Positions 46,419 through 56,170 of a stretch of DNA of 64,000 nucleotides are shown here, piece by piece. Origin of the DNA: a bacterium (lineage in GTDB: Bacteria > Desulfobacterota > Binatia > Binatales > Binataceae); the NCBI GenBank assembly GCA_014896235.1, contig JADBKU010000016.1, positions 1 to 64,000 on the forward strand. Direction: 5' to 3'. Below the pieces are notes generated by a model, which saw nothing but the letters and a program-made list of their open reading frames with translations, was not told the origin of the DNA and made no database searches. A program made the position numbers and the translations under genes. The number at the start of each line of letters is the position of its first letter. The stretch's first letter is position 1.

Positions 46419-46503
46419 GCGCTCCCAGATGTCCCGAGGCCGTCCGGAGGCGCCACGACGCCGCCGGAGACGGCCCGAGACGGCCGGCCGCTTGACCATC
46501 CGC

Positions 46504-47835
46504 ATGAGCGACGACCAGATCGTAACGCCAACGCCGGCCGAACCGGACCGCGCCGCCCCGCGTCTGCCGGGATGGCTGCAACTGCCGCCGTTCACGCCGC
46601 GCCAATGGCGCGTGTTCGCCATCTCGACGACGGCAGGCTTTTTCGATCAATACGACGGCGCCCTGCTCAGTCTCGCGCTCAAGCAGATTCAGCGCGGCCT
46701 GAATATCGCCGAGGGCCAGCTCGGCGCGATGCTCTCCGTGATTCGGCTGGGCTACCTGCTATCGCTCCTGATTTCGCCGCTGGCGGATATTTTCGGCCGG
46801 CGCAGCCTGCTGATGTACACGATCATCGGCTATACCGTGTTTACCGGCGCGAGCGCTCTGGCGCCGCACCAACGCGGTTTCGTCGCGTCGCAGTTTCTGG
46901 CGCGCGGTTTTTCCGGCGCCGAAGCGACAGTTTCGCTGGTGATCCTGGCGGAAGAGGTTGACGCCGCGGTGCGCGGATGGGCGATCGGCCTGCAGGGCGC
47001 ATTGGCGTTAAGCGGCTATGGACTCGCCGCGATCGTCTTTTCGCTGATTGCGATAATTCCTTATGGCTGGCGTGGTCTTTATGCGCTCGCGCTGCTGCCG
47101 CTCGTCCTCATTGTTCCGTTGCGGCGGATGCTGCCCGAGAGCCGCCGCTTCGAGTCGGAAACGGCGGCTCGGGTGGAACGGTTGAGCCTATACGATCCGA
47201 TCATGGCGCTGGTGCGAGTGTCGCCGCGCCGGGTCGCGATGATCGTGGCGGTCGCGTTTCTGAATGCGATGGGCTGGAGTCCGGCCAGCCTGTTTTTTCC
47301 CAAGTATCTTCAGGACGCGCATCATTGGAGTCCCGGACAGGTTTCGAGCCTGATCGTTTTCGGCGGCGCGATAGGGATTCTAGGCAGCGTCGTCGCCGGC
47401 CGGCTGAGCGACCGTTATGGGCGGCGCACGATGGGCGCGCTGTTCCTGCTGTGCGGGCCGATTTTCGCAATCTGGATGTACGCGGTGCGCACCGATACGG
47501 TGATCGGCATCTGGATCGCCCGGTTGTTCCTCGATACCGCCGGTGCGACGATACTAGTCGCCTATAGCGCCGAACTTTTCCCGACCTCGCATCGCTCGGC
47601 CGCCGCCAGCGCCACCACGGTCGCGGGCACCACGGGCGCCGCGCTCGGCCTGCTGCTCGAAGGATACCTTTACGCGGCCAGCGGATCGCACTGGCGCGCG
47701 ATTCAGCTCCTGATGGCGTTTTCGATCGCGGCGGCGATCCTGATGTACCTCACGTTTCCCGAAACCGCCGGGCGGGAACTGGAAGAAATCGCGCGCGAGC
47801 ACGGCGGCGCTGCGCGGCGCGCGGCGATCAGTTAG
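46504..47835 (+). CDS. MFS transporter of the P450 operon
   Basis: 443 residues from ATG 46504; the frame is open to 46429 with an Arg-rich extension that I reject as a start. Twelve membrane segments; loop motif LADIFGRRSLL and RLSDRYGRRTMG mark the two halves, and it ends FPETAGRELEEIA. Sugar-porter/metabolite-type MFS, related in motifs to the gene at the left edge. Probably imports the P450 substrate or exports a product. It lies 85 bases after the second P450. Confidence 0.92.
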   Translation: MSDDQIVTPTPAEPDRAAPRLPGWLQLPPFTPRQWRVFAISTTAGFFDQYDGALLSLALKQIQRGLNIAEGQLGAMLSVIRLGYLLSLLISPLADIFGRRSLLMYTIIGYTVFTGASALAPHQRGFVASQFLARGFSGAEATVSLVILAEEVDAAVRGWAIGLQGALALSGYGLAAIVFSLIAIIPYGWRGLYALALLPLVLIVPLRRMLPESRRFESETAARVERLSLYDPIMALVRVSPRRVAMIVAVAFLNAMGWSPASLFFPKYLQDAHHWSPGQVSSLIVFGGAIGILGSVVAGRLSDRYGRRTMGALFLLCGPIFAIWMYAVRTDTVIGIWIARLFLDTAGATILVAYSAELFPTSHRSAAASATTVAGTTGAALGLLLEGYLYAASGSHWRAIQLLMAFSIAAAILMYLTFPETAGRELEEIAREHGGAARRAAIS

Positions 47836-47845
47836 ATTGGCGCGC

Positions 47846-48340
47846 GTGAATTCGGCGCTTCGCAACTTGATTCCGCGGCGGTTCACGCTCGCCGCGTTCG
47901 CCACGTTGATGCTGGTCGCGGGGGCCGCGCTCGACGCGTGCGCCCACGGGCCGCGAGTGGAGATCGTCGCGCCCAATGGCGCGGTCCGCGCGACCGTAAA
48001 CGTCGAAATCGCCGACACCGAGGCGTCGCGCGAACTGGGCCTGATGTACCGGCGGCATCTGGACGAAAACGCCGGCATGATTTTCGTTTTCGCGAAACCC
48101 AGCCATCTGCAGTTCTGGATGAAGAACACGGTGATTCCGCTGGACATGATTTTCGCCGGCGCGGATCGCCGAATTGTCGGCATCGTGCGCGAGGCCCGGC
48201 CGTTCACCGAAGCGATCGACGCGGTCGATGGCGACTCACAGTATGTGCTCGAAGTAAACGGCGGTTTCTGCGCGCGCCACGGCGTCGCGGCGGGCGACAA
48301 GTTGGTGTTTTTGGGATTCGCTCCGCAATCCCGCGACTAG
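47846..48340 (+). CDS. Exported DUF192 protein
   Basis: 164 residues from GTG 47846 (TTG 47837 also possible), 10 bases after the MFS stop. Signal sequence with a C-terminal Cys (GAALDACAHG), then DUF192: ADTEASRELGLMYRRHLDENAGM, FWMKNTVIPLDMIFAGAD, AVDGDSQYVLEVNGGFC. The function of DUF192 proteins is not established. Its last four bases overlap the convergent gene at 48337. Confidence 0.85.
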   Translation: MNSALRNLIPRRFTLAAFATLMLVAGAALDACAHGPRVEIVAPNGAVRATVNVEIADTEASRELGLMYRRHLDENAGMIFVFAKPSHLQFWMKNTVIPLDMIFAGADRRIVGIVREARPFTEAIDAVDGDSQYVLEVNGGFCARHGVAAGDKLVFLGFAPQSRD

Positions 48341-48729
48341 GATTCAAACGTCGGAGCCGAGGCTTCGGGATGGCGCGCATGCCACGCGAAGGTTCCCACC
48401 GCGCCCGCCAGATAGAGGATTCCGAACGCGATCGCGGAAACCCAGAATCCCATCGTGACCGCGCCGCCGTGCGATTGCTGGACGGCCTGCGCGATCCGGT
48501 AAAATTCGAAGCGCATCGCGGTGAAAATAATCAGCGCGGCGAGCGCGCAGAGCCGGCTGTTGCGATAAATTCCGAAGGCGAGCGCGATAAACAGCGCCGG
48601 CGTGGCGTAGGCCGCCGCCTGACCGCCGGCCACCGGGCTGCCCGCCACGAAAAGCGCGGTGCCGAAGCCGCTGACGCCCGCGGCGGCCCATCCGCAAGCG
48701 ACCAAAATCCGTATCAACGTATCGTTCAT
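48337..48729 (-). CDS. Four-helix membrane protein of unknown function
   Basis: 130 residues; ATG 48729 has GAGGAG just upstream (spacing about 4-5). Four hydrophobic segments (about 7-25, 35-52, 62-82, 95-116) and a short His/Glu-containing C-terminus. No family recognised. Convergent overlap by four bases with the DUF192 gene. Confidence 0.7.
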   Translation of the reverse strand: MNDTLIRILVACGWAAAGVSGFGTALFVAGSPVAGGQAAAYATPALFIALAFGIYRNSRLCALAALIIFTAMRFEFYRIAQAVQQSHGGAVTMGFWVSAIAFGILYLAGAVGTFAWHARHPEASAPTFES

Positions 48730-48866
48730 GCTCCTCAATTACCGATAAATTTACGGCGGAGCGAGCGCCACGGACGGGTTTCGCCGCCCCGCGCCCAATT
48801 GATATATTTTTGAGTTGCGTCGTATTCTGACGCGATCACCGGTCCGCTGGGTAGATGGTTTAGCTG

Positions 48867-50417
48867 ATGGGATTGAAAGAGAACATAGAACGCATCCAGG
48901 AATTGACGCGCCAGGCCGAAAGCGGCGGCGGCATCGAGCGGCTCAAGCGCCAGCGCGAGGGCGGCCGCATGACCGCGCGCGAAAGAATCGATTTTCTGCT
49001 CGACCCCGGTTCGTTCGTCGAACTCGACAAATTCAAAACGCATCGCTGCGACGATTTCGGAATGGGCGAGCGAAAGATTCCGGGCGACGGCGTCGTGACC
49101 GGCTACGGCACGATCGACGGCCGGCAGGTATGCGTCTTTTCGCAGGATTTCACGGTCTTCGGGGGCAGCCTTTCGGGGGCCTTCGCCGAAAAGGTGTGCA
49201 AGGTGATGGACCTTGCGACGAAGTCGGGATGCCCGGTGATCGGGATCAACGATTCAGGCGGGGCGCGGATTCAAGAAGGCGTGGTTTCGCTCGCCGGTTA
49301 TGCCGATATTTTCCTGCGCAACGTGCTCTCGTCCGGGGTGATACCGCAGATTTCGGCGATCATGGGACCGTGCGCGGGCGGCGCGGTCTATTCGCCGGCG
49401 ATGACCGACTTTATCGTGATGGTGCGCGACACCTCCTACATGTTCATCACGGGGCCCGACGTGATCAAGGCGACCACGCACGAAGAAGTCACGATGCAGG
49501 CGCTGGGCGGCGCCGACACGCATTCGACGAAATCCGGCGTATGCCATCTGGAGGCACCCGACGACGAGGCGGCGCTGCTCACGATTCGCGAGCTGCTCTC
49601 CTACATGCCGTCGAACAACGTCGAAGATCCGCCGTTCAAACCGACCGGCGACGATCCAGGCCGGCGCGACGACGCGCTCGATTCGATCGTGCCGGAAAAT
49701 CCGAACAAGCCGTACGACATGCGCGACGTGATCACGCGGGTCGTGGATGACGGACATTTCTTCGAGATTCAGCCCGACTGGGCGCAGAATATCCTAATCG
49801 GTTTCGCGCATCTCGGCGGCTACTCGGTGGGCGTCGTGGCGAACCAGCCGGGCTATCTGGCGGGATGCCTCGATATCGACGCTTCGGTCAAGGGGGCGCG
49901 CTTCGTACGCTTTTGCGATTGTTTCAATATTCCGCTGGTGACCTTCGTGGACGTGCCGGGCTTTCTGCCGGGCACGGCGCAGGAGTTCGGCGGAATTATC
50001 CGGCACGGCGCCAAGCTGCTCTACGCCTTCTGCGAGGCGACCGTGCCAAAGGTGACGGTGATCACGCGCAAGGCCTACGGCGGCGCATACGACGTTATGT
50101 CGTCCAAGCACATCCGCGGCGATTTCAATTTCGCGTGGCCGACCTCGGAGATCGCGGTGATGGGGCCGGACGGCGCCGTCAATATCATCTTCCGCGGGCA
50201 GATCGAGAAAGCCGCGGACCCGGCCGCCGAAAAGGCGCGGCTGGTCGAGGAATACCGGCAGAAGTTCGCCAATCCATTCAAGGCCGCCGAGCTGGGCTAT
50301 ATCGACGAAGTGATTATGCCGCGCGACACGCGGCCGCGGTTGATCGCGTCGCTAAAGGCGTTGGAAAACAAGCGCGAGAAAAATCCGCCGCGCAAGCACG
50401 GCAACATACCGCTGTAA
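48867..50417 (+). CDS. pccB: Biotin-dependent acyl-CoA carboxylase, carboxyltransferase subunit
   Basis: 516 residues of the PccB/MmdA class: fused N and C carboxyltransferase domains, with [36 protein letters not shown], and the C-terminal [29 protein letters not shown] in pieces. Transfers CO2 from carboxybiotin to propionyl-CoA (or acetyl-CoA) to give methylmalonyl-CoA. Gene order CT, biotin carboxylase, biotin carrier, methylmalonyl-CoA mutase points to propionyl-CoA. The decarboxylase MmdA has the same fold and is not excluded. Confidence 0.9.
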   Translation: MGLKENIERIQELTRQAESGGGIERLKRQREGGRMTARERIDFLLDPGSFVELDKFKTHRCDDFGMGERKIPGDGVVTGYGTIDGRQVCVFSQDFTVFGGSLSGAFAEKVCKVMDLATKSGCPVIGINDSGGARIQEGVVSLAGYADIFLRNVLSSGVIPQISAIMGPCAGGAVYSPAMTDFIVMVRDTSYMFITGPDVIKATTHEEVTMQALGGADTHSTKSGVCHLEAPDDEAALLTIRELLSYMPSNNVEDPPFKPTGDDPGRRDDALDSIVPENPNKPYDMRDVITRVVDDGHFFEIQPDWAQNILIGFAHLGGYSVGVVANQPGYLAGCLDIDASVKGARFVRFCDCFNIPLVTFVDVPGFLPGTAQEFGGIIRHGAKLLYAFCEATVPKVTVITRKAYGGAYDVMSSKHIRGDFNFAWPTSEIAVMGPDGAVNIIFRGQIEKAADPAAEKARLVEEYRQKFANPFKAAELGYIDEVIMPRDTRPRLIASLKALENKREKNPPRKHGNIPL

Positions 50418-50466
50418 AACGGCGCGGATGGCGCCGCACAATTTGAGGAAAATCGGACCAGCACTG

Positions 50467-51993
50467 ATGTTCAAGAGAATTTTGATTGCGAACCGCGGCG
50501 AAATCGCGGTGCGCGTGATTCGCGCCTGCCGCGATTTGGGAATCGAATCGGTCGCCGTGTACTCGGAGGCGGATCGGGCGGCGCTGCACGTGCGCGAGGC
50601 CGACTATGCGGTCGCGGTGGGACCCGCGCCCGCGCGCGAGAGCTATTTGAATACCGAGCGGATTCTCGACGCCGCCCGCGCAACCGGCGCCGACGCGATC
50701 CATCCGGGGTACGGCTTCTTCTCCGAAAACGCCGGATTCGCGCGCGCCGTCGCGGCGGCGGGAATCACATTTATCGGACCGCCGCCCGAGGCGATAGAGA
50801 AAATGGGCGACAAGGTCGAGGCGCGCAAGCTGATGTCGGCGGCCGGCGTGCCGGTGACCCCTGGATCGCCCGACACGCTCGAGACGGAAGAAGAAGTGCG
50901 CGCGGTCGCGAAGAAAGTCGGCTTTCCGATCATGCTGAAAGCGGCGGCCGGGGGCGGCGGCAAAGGGATGCGGCTGGTCGAGAACGACAAGGACCTCGCT
51001 TCGGCGGTGCGCACGGTCGCGAGCGAAGCCAAATCGTCGTTCGGCGACGGGCGTTTTTACGTCGAGAAATATCTGAACCGGCCGCGCCATATCGAAGTGC
51101 AGGTCTTCGCCGACCAGCAGGGCGAGACGGTGCATCTGTTCGAACGCGAATGCTCGATCCAGCGCCGCCATCAGAAGGTGGTCGAAGAATCGCCGTCGCC
51201 GTTCATCACGCCGGCGATGCGCAGCGAGATGGGCGAAGTCGCGGTGCGGGCGGCGCGCGCGGTCGGCTACGTCGGCGCGGGCACGATCGAATTTCTCGCC
51301 GACGCCGAGCGGAATTTCTACTTCCTCGAAATGAACACGCGCATCCAGGTGGAGCATCCGGTGACCGAGATGGTCACAGGAATCGACCTGGTGAAGGCGC
51401 AAATCGAAGTCGCGGCGGGGATGCCGCTGCCCTTCAAGCAGAAGGATTTGGCGCAGCGCGGATGGGCGCTTGAGTGCCGGATTTACGCCGAGGACCCGGC
51501 GGCGGGTTTTGTGCCTGCGCCCGGCAAGATCGAAACGATGCGGCTGCCGGACGGTCCCGGCGTTCGAGTCGACGCGGGCGTCTATGAAGGCGCCGAGGTT
51601 TCGCTCTTTTACGATCCGATGATCGCGAAGCTGGTCGCGTGGGGCCGCGATCGGAACGAGGCGATCGGGCGGATGCGGCGCGCGCTGGGCGAGTTCGTGG
51701 TGACCGGAGCGCTGACCACGAACCTGGATTTCCATCGCTGGATAGTCGAGCATCCGCGCTTTATCGCGGGCGATTTCGACACCAATTTCATCAAGCAGGA
51801 ATATCGTCCTGAAGCCGCCGCCAAAGAGGCCGATGACGCGCATCTGGCGGCGCTGCTGGCGGCGGCGGTGATGGCCTATCGCAACGGCCATAACGGCGCG
51901 TCGGCGGCGCAGCCGATAGCCGCGGCGCCGGCCGCGGGCGGCGTGGTTTCACCGTGGAAGATACTCGGCCGCCTCGACATGCTGCGGCGCTAG
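50467..51993 (+). CDS. accC: Biotin carboxylase subunit of the acyl-CoA carboxylase
   Basis: 508 residues; ATP-grasp enzyme that carboxylates biotin with bicarbonate. FKRILIANRGEIAVRVIRAC opens it, KAAAGGGGKGMRLV is the ATP-binding glycine loop, RRHQKVVEESPSP and NTRIQVEHPVTEM are catalytic-site blocks. ATG 50467 follows the CT gene by 49 bases. The biotin carrier is a separate gene (52018-52527). Confidence 0.92.
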   Translation: MFKRILIANRGEIAVRVIRACRDLGIESVAVYSEADRAALHVREADYAVAVGPAPARESYLNTERILDAARATGADAIHPGYGFFSENAGFARAVAAAGITFIGPPPEAIEKMGDKVEARKLMSAAGVPVTPGSPDTLETEEEVRAVAKKVGFPIMLKAAAGGGGKGMRLVENDKDLASAVRTVASEAKSSFGDGRFYVEKYLNRPRHIEVQVFADQQGETVHLFERECSIQRRHQKVVEESPSPFITPAMRSEMGEVAVRAARAVGYVGAGTIEFLADAERNFYFLEMNTRIQVEHPVTEMVTGIDLVKAQIEVAAGMPLPFKQKDLAQRGWALECRIYAEDPAAGFVPAPGKIETMRLPDGPGVRVDAGVYEGAEVSLFYDPMIAKLVAWGRDRNEAIGRMRRALGEFVVTGALTTNLDFHRWIVEHPRFIAGDFDTNFIKQEYRPEAAAKEADDAHLAALLAAAVMAYRNGHNGASAAQPIAAAPAAGGVVSPWKILGRLDMLRR

Positions 51994-52017
51994 GAAGGGC
52001 AAGGAGAAGACGGCACG

Positions 52018-52527
52018 ATGCCGACGCGATTCGTGGCGACGCTGGGCGACGCCGAACATCAGATTGAAGTCGAAGAACTTGCGGCGCATACGCTGCGCCT
52101 GGGAATTGGCGGGCGGGACTTCGAAGTGGACGTGCGGCAGGTCGGGCCGTCGTCGTACTCGATTCTGCTGGAGCGGCGATCGTTCGATTTCGACGTCGCC
52201 CGCGACGGCGACGAAGTGGTCGTGGCGTCGCGCCGGGGCGCGACGCGGGTCGGGCTGGCGGACGCCGCCCGCAAACGCCATCACGGCGGCTCCGCGCGCG
52301 CGCATGCGGGCGGACGCGCCGAGCTCAAGGCGATGATGCCGGGACGGGTGGTGAACGTGCTGGTCGCGGTGGGCGACGAGGTTGCGCTGCACCAGGGGAT
52401 CGTCGTGGTCGAGGCGATGAAGATGGAGAACGAATTGAAATCGCCCAAGGCCGGCAAGATCGCGGAGATCAAGGTAAAACCCGGCCAGACCGTCGAAAAG
52501 GGCGAGTTGCTGGTCGTAGTCGAATAG
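52018..52527 (+). CDS. Biotin carboxyl carrier protein
   Basis: 169 residues; C-terminal biotinyl domain with the biotinylated lysine in [12 protein letters not shown] (K of MKM, about residue 139) and an N-terminal OB-like domain (about 1-75). A His/Ala-rich hinge separates them ([14 protein letters not shown]). Starts 24 bases after the biotin carboxylase stop and 17 bases before the mutase. Confidence 0.9.
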   Translation: MPTRFVATLGDAEHQIEVEELAAHTLRLGIGGRDFEVDVRQVGPSSYSILLERRSFDFDVARDGDEVVVASRRGATRVGLADAARKRHHGGSARAHAGGRAELKAMMPGRVVNVLVAVGDEVALHQGIVVVEAMKMENELKSPKAGKIAEIKVKPGQTVEKGELLVVVE

Positions 52528-52544
52528 GCGGCGAGGCGAGAACC

Positions 52545-54218
52545 ATGGCGGAGCAGGAACGCACGCTGGCTGAAGCGCGGAAGAATTGGGAAGAAAAGCG
52601 CGTGGCGCCGGCGCTGAAGCGCGGCGGCGAGCGGCGCGACCGGTTTGCGACGACTTCGGGGATCGAGATCAAACGCGTGTACGATCCCGAGGATCTGAAC
52701 GGTTTCGATTTCCTGAGCGATCTGGGATTTCCGGGCGAATATCCGTTCACGCGCGGCGTGCAGCCGACGATGTATCGCGGACGGTTGTGGACGATGCGCC
52801 AGTATGCGGGTTTCGGCGACGCCGAGGAATCGAACCGGCGCTACCGCTACCTGTTCGCCAACGGCCAGACCGGGCTTTCGGTCGCGTTCGATTTGCCGAC
52901 GCAGATGGGCCGCGACCCCGACCATCCGCTGGCGCGCGGCGAGGTCGGGCGCGTCGGAGTGTCGATCGCGTCGCTGGCCGACATGGAAACCCTGCTGGCG
53001 GAACTGCCGCTGGACAAGATTTCGACCTCGATGACGATCAACGCGACCGCGTCGACGCTGCTGGCGCTCTATCTGGCGGTCGCGGAAAAACGCGGCGTGC
53101 CGTGGAGCAAGATCAACGGCACGATCCAAAACGACGTCCTGAAGGAATATATCGCGCGCGGCACTTATATTTACCCGCCGCGCGGATCGATGCGGATAAT
53201 CACCGATATTTTCGAGTTCGCGAGCAAAGAAGTTCCGAACTGGAACACGATTTCGATCTCGGGCTACCATATTCGCGAAGCGGGATCGACCGCCGCGCAG
53301 GAACTGGCGTTCACGCTGGCCGACGGAATCGCGTACGTCGAAGCGGCGGTGAAGGCGGGTCTCAAAGTCGACGATTTCGCGAGCCGGTTGTCGTTCTTCT
53401 TCAACGTCCACAACAATTTCTTCGAGGAAATCGCGAAGTACCGGGCGGCGCGGCGGATGTGGGCGCGAATCATGAAAGAACGCTTCGGCGCGAAAGACGA
53501 GCGTTCGATGATGATGCGGTTCCACGCGCAGACCGCAGGTTCGACCCTGACCGCGCAGCAGGTCGAGAACAACGTCGTGCGAGTGACGCTGCAGGCGCTC
53601 GCCGCCGTGCTCGGCGGGGCGCAATCGCTGCACACCAATTCCAGGGACGAGGCGCTGGCGCTGCCGACGGAAAATTCGGTGCTGCTGGCGCTGCGCACGC
53701 AGCAGGTGATCGCGCACGAATCCGAGGTGACCGACACGATCGATCCGTTGGGCGGATCGTATTACGTCGAGACGCTGACCGCGGAATTGGAAAAGAAGGC
53801 CAACGAATATCTGAACACGATCGACGATCTGGGCGGCGCGGTCGCGGCAATCGAGCGCGGCTTTCAGCAGCGCGAAATTCACAACGCTGCATTTATCTAT
53901 CAACGCGAGATCGAGACCAAGGCGCGGATAATCGTGGGCGTGAACGAATTCACCACCGGCGACGCGCCTCCGGGCGAGATACTGAAGGTGAACCCGGCGA
54001 TCGAGGAAAAGCAGCGCGCTCGAATCGAGCGGGTGCGGGCGGAACGATCGCAGCCGGCGGCGGCGGCCGCGCTCGAACGGGTGGAACGGTGCGCGCGCGA
54101 AGGCGGCAACCTGATGCCGCCGATTATCGACGCGGTGCGTTCCTACGCGACGCTGGGGGAAATCGCGGATGCGATGCGCCGCGTGTTTGGCGAGTATCAT
54201 CCCAGCAACGAAGTTTAA
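52545..54218 (+). CDS. mcmA: Methylmalonyl-CoA mutase, catalytic chain without B12 domain
   Basis: 557 residues, the TIM-barrel catalytic half only; the cobalamin-binding domain is not fused and is not found in the window. Conserved residues are Y87 (MRQYAGF), R217 ([10 protein letters not shown]), which binds the substrate carboxylate, and H242 ([11 protein letters not shown]); the Tyr argues for methylmalonyl-CoA rather than the isobutyryl (Phe) or hydroxyisobutyryl (Ile) forms. It converts methylmalonyl-CoA to succinyl-CoA. It is the fourth gene of the carboxylase operon. No epimerase gene seen nearby. Confidence 0.9.
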   Translation: MAEQERTLAEARKNWEEKRVAPALKRGGERRDRFATTSGIEIKRVYDPEDLNGFDFLSDLGFPGEYPFTRGVQPTMYRGRLWTMRQYAGFGDAEESNRRYRYLFANGQTGLSVAFDLPTQMGRDPDHPLARGEVGRVGVSIASLADMETLLAELPLDKISTSMTINATASTLLALYLAVAEKRGVPWSKINGTIQNDVLKEYIARGTYIYPPRGSMRIITDIFEFASKEVPNWNTISISGYHIREAGSTAAQELAFTLADGIAYVEAAVKAGLKVDDFASRLSFFFNVHNNFFEEIAKYRAARRMWARIMKERFGAKDERSMMMRFHAQTAGSTLTAQQVENNVVRVTLQALAAVLGGAQSLHTNSRDEALALPTENSVLLALRTQQVIAHESEVTDTIDPLGGSYYVETLTAELEKKANEYLNTIDDLGGAVAAIERGFQQREIHNAAFIYQREIETKARIIVGVNEFTTGDAPPGEILKVNPAIEEKQRARIERVRAERSQPAAAAALERVERCAREGGNLMPPIIDAVRSYATLGEIADAMRRVFGEYHPSNEV

Positions 54219-54343
54219 CGAATTCGTAACGCGTCGAACGAAGTTTGCCGTCGCACGGACTTTTCTTGCGAGCCGCCGTCAGGATAATGAAGGCGCATCG
54301 TCGCGCTTGCGGACAGCCGCGCACATATGGAGAGACGAGATAG

Positions 54344-54907
54344 ATGGGTCCTTTTCCGAAAGGGGTGTTTCTGACCAAGGGCGTCGGCCGGCATCGCGAG
54401 AAGCTCACGTCGTTCGAGCTGTCGCTGCGGTCCGCGCAAATCGCGGAATTCAACCTCGTGCGCGTGAAGTCGATTTTCCCGCCGAACTGCAAGCTGATTA
54501 CGCCGCAAGAGGGCCTGCGCTACCTGAAGCCGGGGCAGATCGTATTCGCCGTGATGAGCGACAACGCGACCGACGAACCGCATCGGCTGTGCGCCGCGTC
54601 GGTCGGAGTGGCGATTCCCGCCGACCCGCGCCATTACGGTTACCTGTCGGAACATCACAGCTTCGGCGAAACCGAGCAGAAGGCGGGGGATTACGCCGAA
54701 GATCTGGCCGCGATGATGCTGGCGACGATTCTCGGCGTGGACTTCGATCCCAACGCCAGCTACGACGAGCGCAAGGACATCTGGCGCGTCTCCGACAAAA
54801 TCGTCTCGACGCGCAACGTCACGCAATCGGCGATCGGAGATCGCGACGGATTATGGACGTCGGTGGTGGCGGCGGCGGTGTTCGTCGATCTGCCGAACGG
54901 AAAATAG
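54344..54907 (+). CDS. pdaD: Pyruvoyl-dependent arginine decarboxylase
   Basis: 187 residues; GGAGAG about nine bases before ATG. The PvlArgDC pattern is clear: [38 protein letters not shown], and GEVD-type [11 protein letters not shown] near the end. The self-cleaving Ser is S43 in VKSIFPP; in known enzymes the residue before the cleaved Ser is also Ser, here K42. It makes agmatine from arginine. It lies 125 bases after the mutase and 54 before the SelW-like gene. Confidence 0.88.
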   Translation: MGPFPKGVFLTKGVGRHREKLTSFELSLRSAQIAEFNLVRVKSIFPPNCKLITPQEGLRYLKPGQIVFAVMSDNATDEPHRLCAASVGVAIPADPRHYGYLSEHHSFGETEQKAGDYAEDLAAMMLATILGVDFDPNASYDERKDIWRVSDKIVSTRNVTQSAIGDRDGLWTSVVAAAVFVDLPNGK

Positions 54908-54961
54908 CCCCTATCGCGCACGCCGGTTGCATCGCCATGCAGGCGACCTTACCCTTGGATC

Positions 54962-55192
54962 ATGAAGATCGAGATTCTGTACTGCGTCCCCTGAGGGTAT
55001 AAATCCCGCGCGGCCAGTTTGGCCGCCAGCATCGCAAAGCGGTTCGATCAGCAGGCCGAAATCAAACCGGGCCGCACCGGTCAGTTCGACGTGATAGCGG
55101 ACGGATCGCTGATCTACTCGAAAGCCCAAACCGGGCGTTTTCCGGTTGACGGCGAAGTCGAAGACGCGCTGGCCCGTATCATTCCGGCCTGA
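54962..55192 (+). CDS. selW: SelW-like (Rdx family) selenoprotein with in-frame TGA
   Basis: A 77-codon frame from ATG 54962 to stop TGA 55190-55192 contains one internal TGA at 54992-54994. Read as selenocysteine it gives MKIEILYCVP-U-GYKSRAAS, the CxxU redox motif (C8, U11) of the SelW/Rdx thioredoxin-like fold, then the IKPGRTGQFDVIADGSLIYS and AQTGRFPVDGEVEDALARI blocks typical of the family (the GxF-V-D strand and the KxxTGRFP loop). A hairpin starting 15 bases after the TGA fits a bacterial SECIS. The gene would normally be missed because standard translation stops at codon 11. Confidence 0.85.
55010..55026 (+). promoter_or_regulatory. Candidate bacterial SECIS hairpin
   Basis: GCGGCCA (55010-55016) and TGGCCGC (55020-55026) pair perfectly around the loop GTT. 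The G of the loop is 22 bases after the TGA, within the 16-37 base window I recall for bacterial SECIS elements, where a loop G is required for SelB binding. It lies inside the coding sequence, as bacterial SECIS elements do. Confidence 0.65.
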
Positions 55193-55249
55193 ACGCGACC
55201 GCATCGATTAGCCAGGAACGGAAAAAGCGAACCGGGACGCCCGATTCCG

Positions 55250-56113
55250 TCAGCGATCTTCGGGCGCGGCCAAGATGCGGCCGAGTTCGTTCGCGGCCAG
55301 CCGCACGCCGACGAAAAACGGCCCGAATTCGGCGTAGCGCGCGCTCGATTCGTCAAATCGCATCTCATACACGAGCTTTTTGAAGACCAGCGGATCGTCG
55401 GCGAACAGATCGACGCCCCATTCCCAATCGTCGAACCCGATCGAACCGGAAATCACCTGCGTGACCTGGCCGGCGTAACGCCGCCCGATCATGCCGTGAT
55501 CGCGCATCATGCGCTGGCGCTCGCCGATCGGCAGCGAATACCAATTATCGGCTCCTGAGCGCCGCTTGTTCATCGGATAAAAACAGAGAAACCGGCGATC
55601 CGGAATTTGAGGAAACAGGCGCGCCGCAAGTTTTTTGCGCTGATCCTCCAAAGCCGCGGCCACGGCGTCGTTCCATTGCGGCGAATGCGCCGCGACGCCG
55701 CGCTCCGCGAGTTCGCGATACAACTTGACCGAAGCTTCGTACAATCCGATTTCGACCACTGACACGTAGGATGAAGCGGGCTCGAGAAATTCGAAAAGCG
55801 CGAGCCGCGAGACCTCGATTTGCGCCGCGTCGAGTTCTTCCATCCCGCGCCGAAAATGGATCGCGATCAGATCGCCTTTGTGTCCGATTTCAGAGAAGAG
55901 CGCGGTTTCGCCGCCTTCGCGCCGTTCCATCGAGGCAAACGCGCCGGCGGCTTGGCCGACGATTTCGGCGCGACGGCTCACCGTCAAAGAATTCCACTGG
56001 GGCCGGCGGATGCGGAAAAATTGATGCAGAATCGCCGCTCCTTCAAGCGTCAAGGGAACGGCGGGCAGGTCGCTTGCGGCTCGAGAACCATCTTCGGAAT
56101 GGGAATGCTTCAT
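55250..56113 (-). CDS. hemQ: Coproheme decarboxylase/chlorite dismutase-family protein (HemQ)
   Basis: 287 residues of the chlorite-dismutase superfamily. CFYPMNKRRSGADNWYSLP and MMRDHGMIGRRYAGQVTQV hold the presumed proximal haem ligand H206; ISGSIGFDDWEWGVDLFADDP completes the family core. It belongs to the long, heptamer-type HemQ group that decarboxylates coproheme to protohaem in the last step of the coproporphyrin-dependent pathway. Co-linear with cobQ and cobB (gap 57). Confidence 0.85.
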   Translation of the reverse strand: MKHSHSEDGSRAASDLPAVPLTLEGAAILHQFFRIRRPQWNSLTVSRRAEIVGQAAGAFASMERREGGETALFSEIGHKGDLIAIHFRRGMEELDAAQIEVSRLALFEFLEPASSYVSVVEIGLYEASVKLYRELAERGVAAHSPQWNDAVAAALEDQRKKLAARLFPQIPDRRFLCFYPMNKRRSGADNWYSLPIGERQRMMRDHGMIGRRYAGQVTQVISGSIGFDDWEWGVDLFADDPLVFKKLVYEMRFDESSARYAEFGPFFVGVRLAANELGRILAAPEDR

Positions 56114-56170
56114 GATTGCGGCCGCGGCGCCGCGGCGCCGCTTTCAGCTGGAATACTTCGACGCGATTCG

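Noticed and set aside
50314-51891. 525-codon minus-strand frame
   Set aside because: Antisense of the biotin carboxylase gene.
52281-54200. 639-codon minus-strand frame
   Set aside because: Antisense of the mutase gene.
52586-54229. 547-codon plus-strand frame
   Set aside because: Shadow of the mutase gene in another frame.
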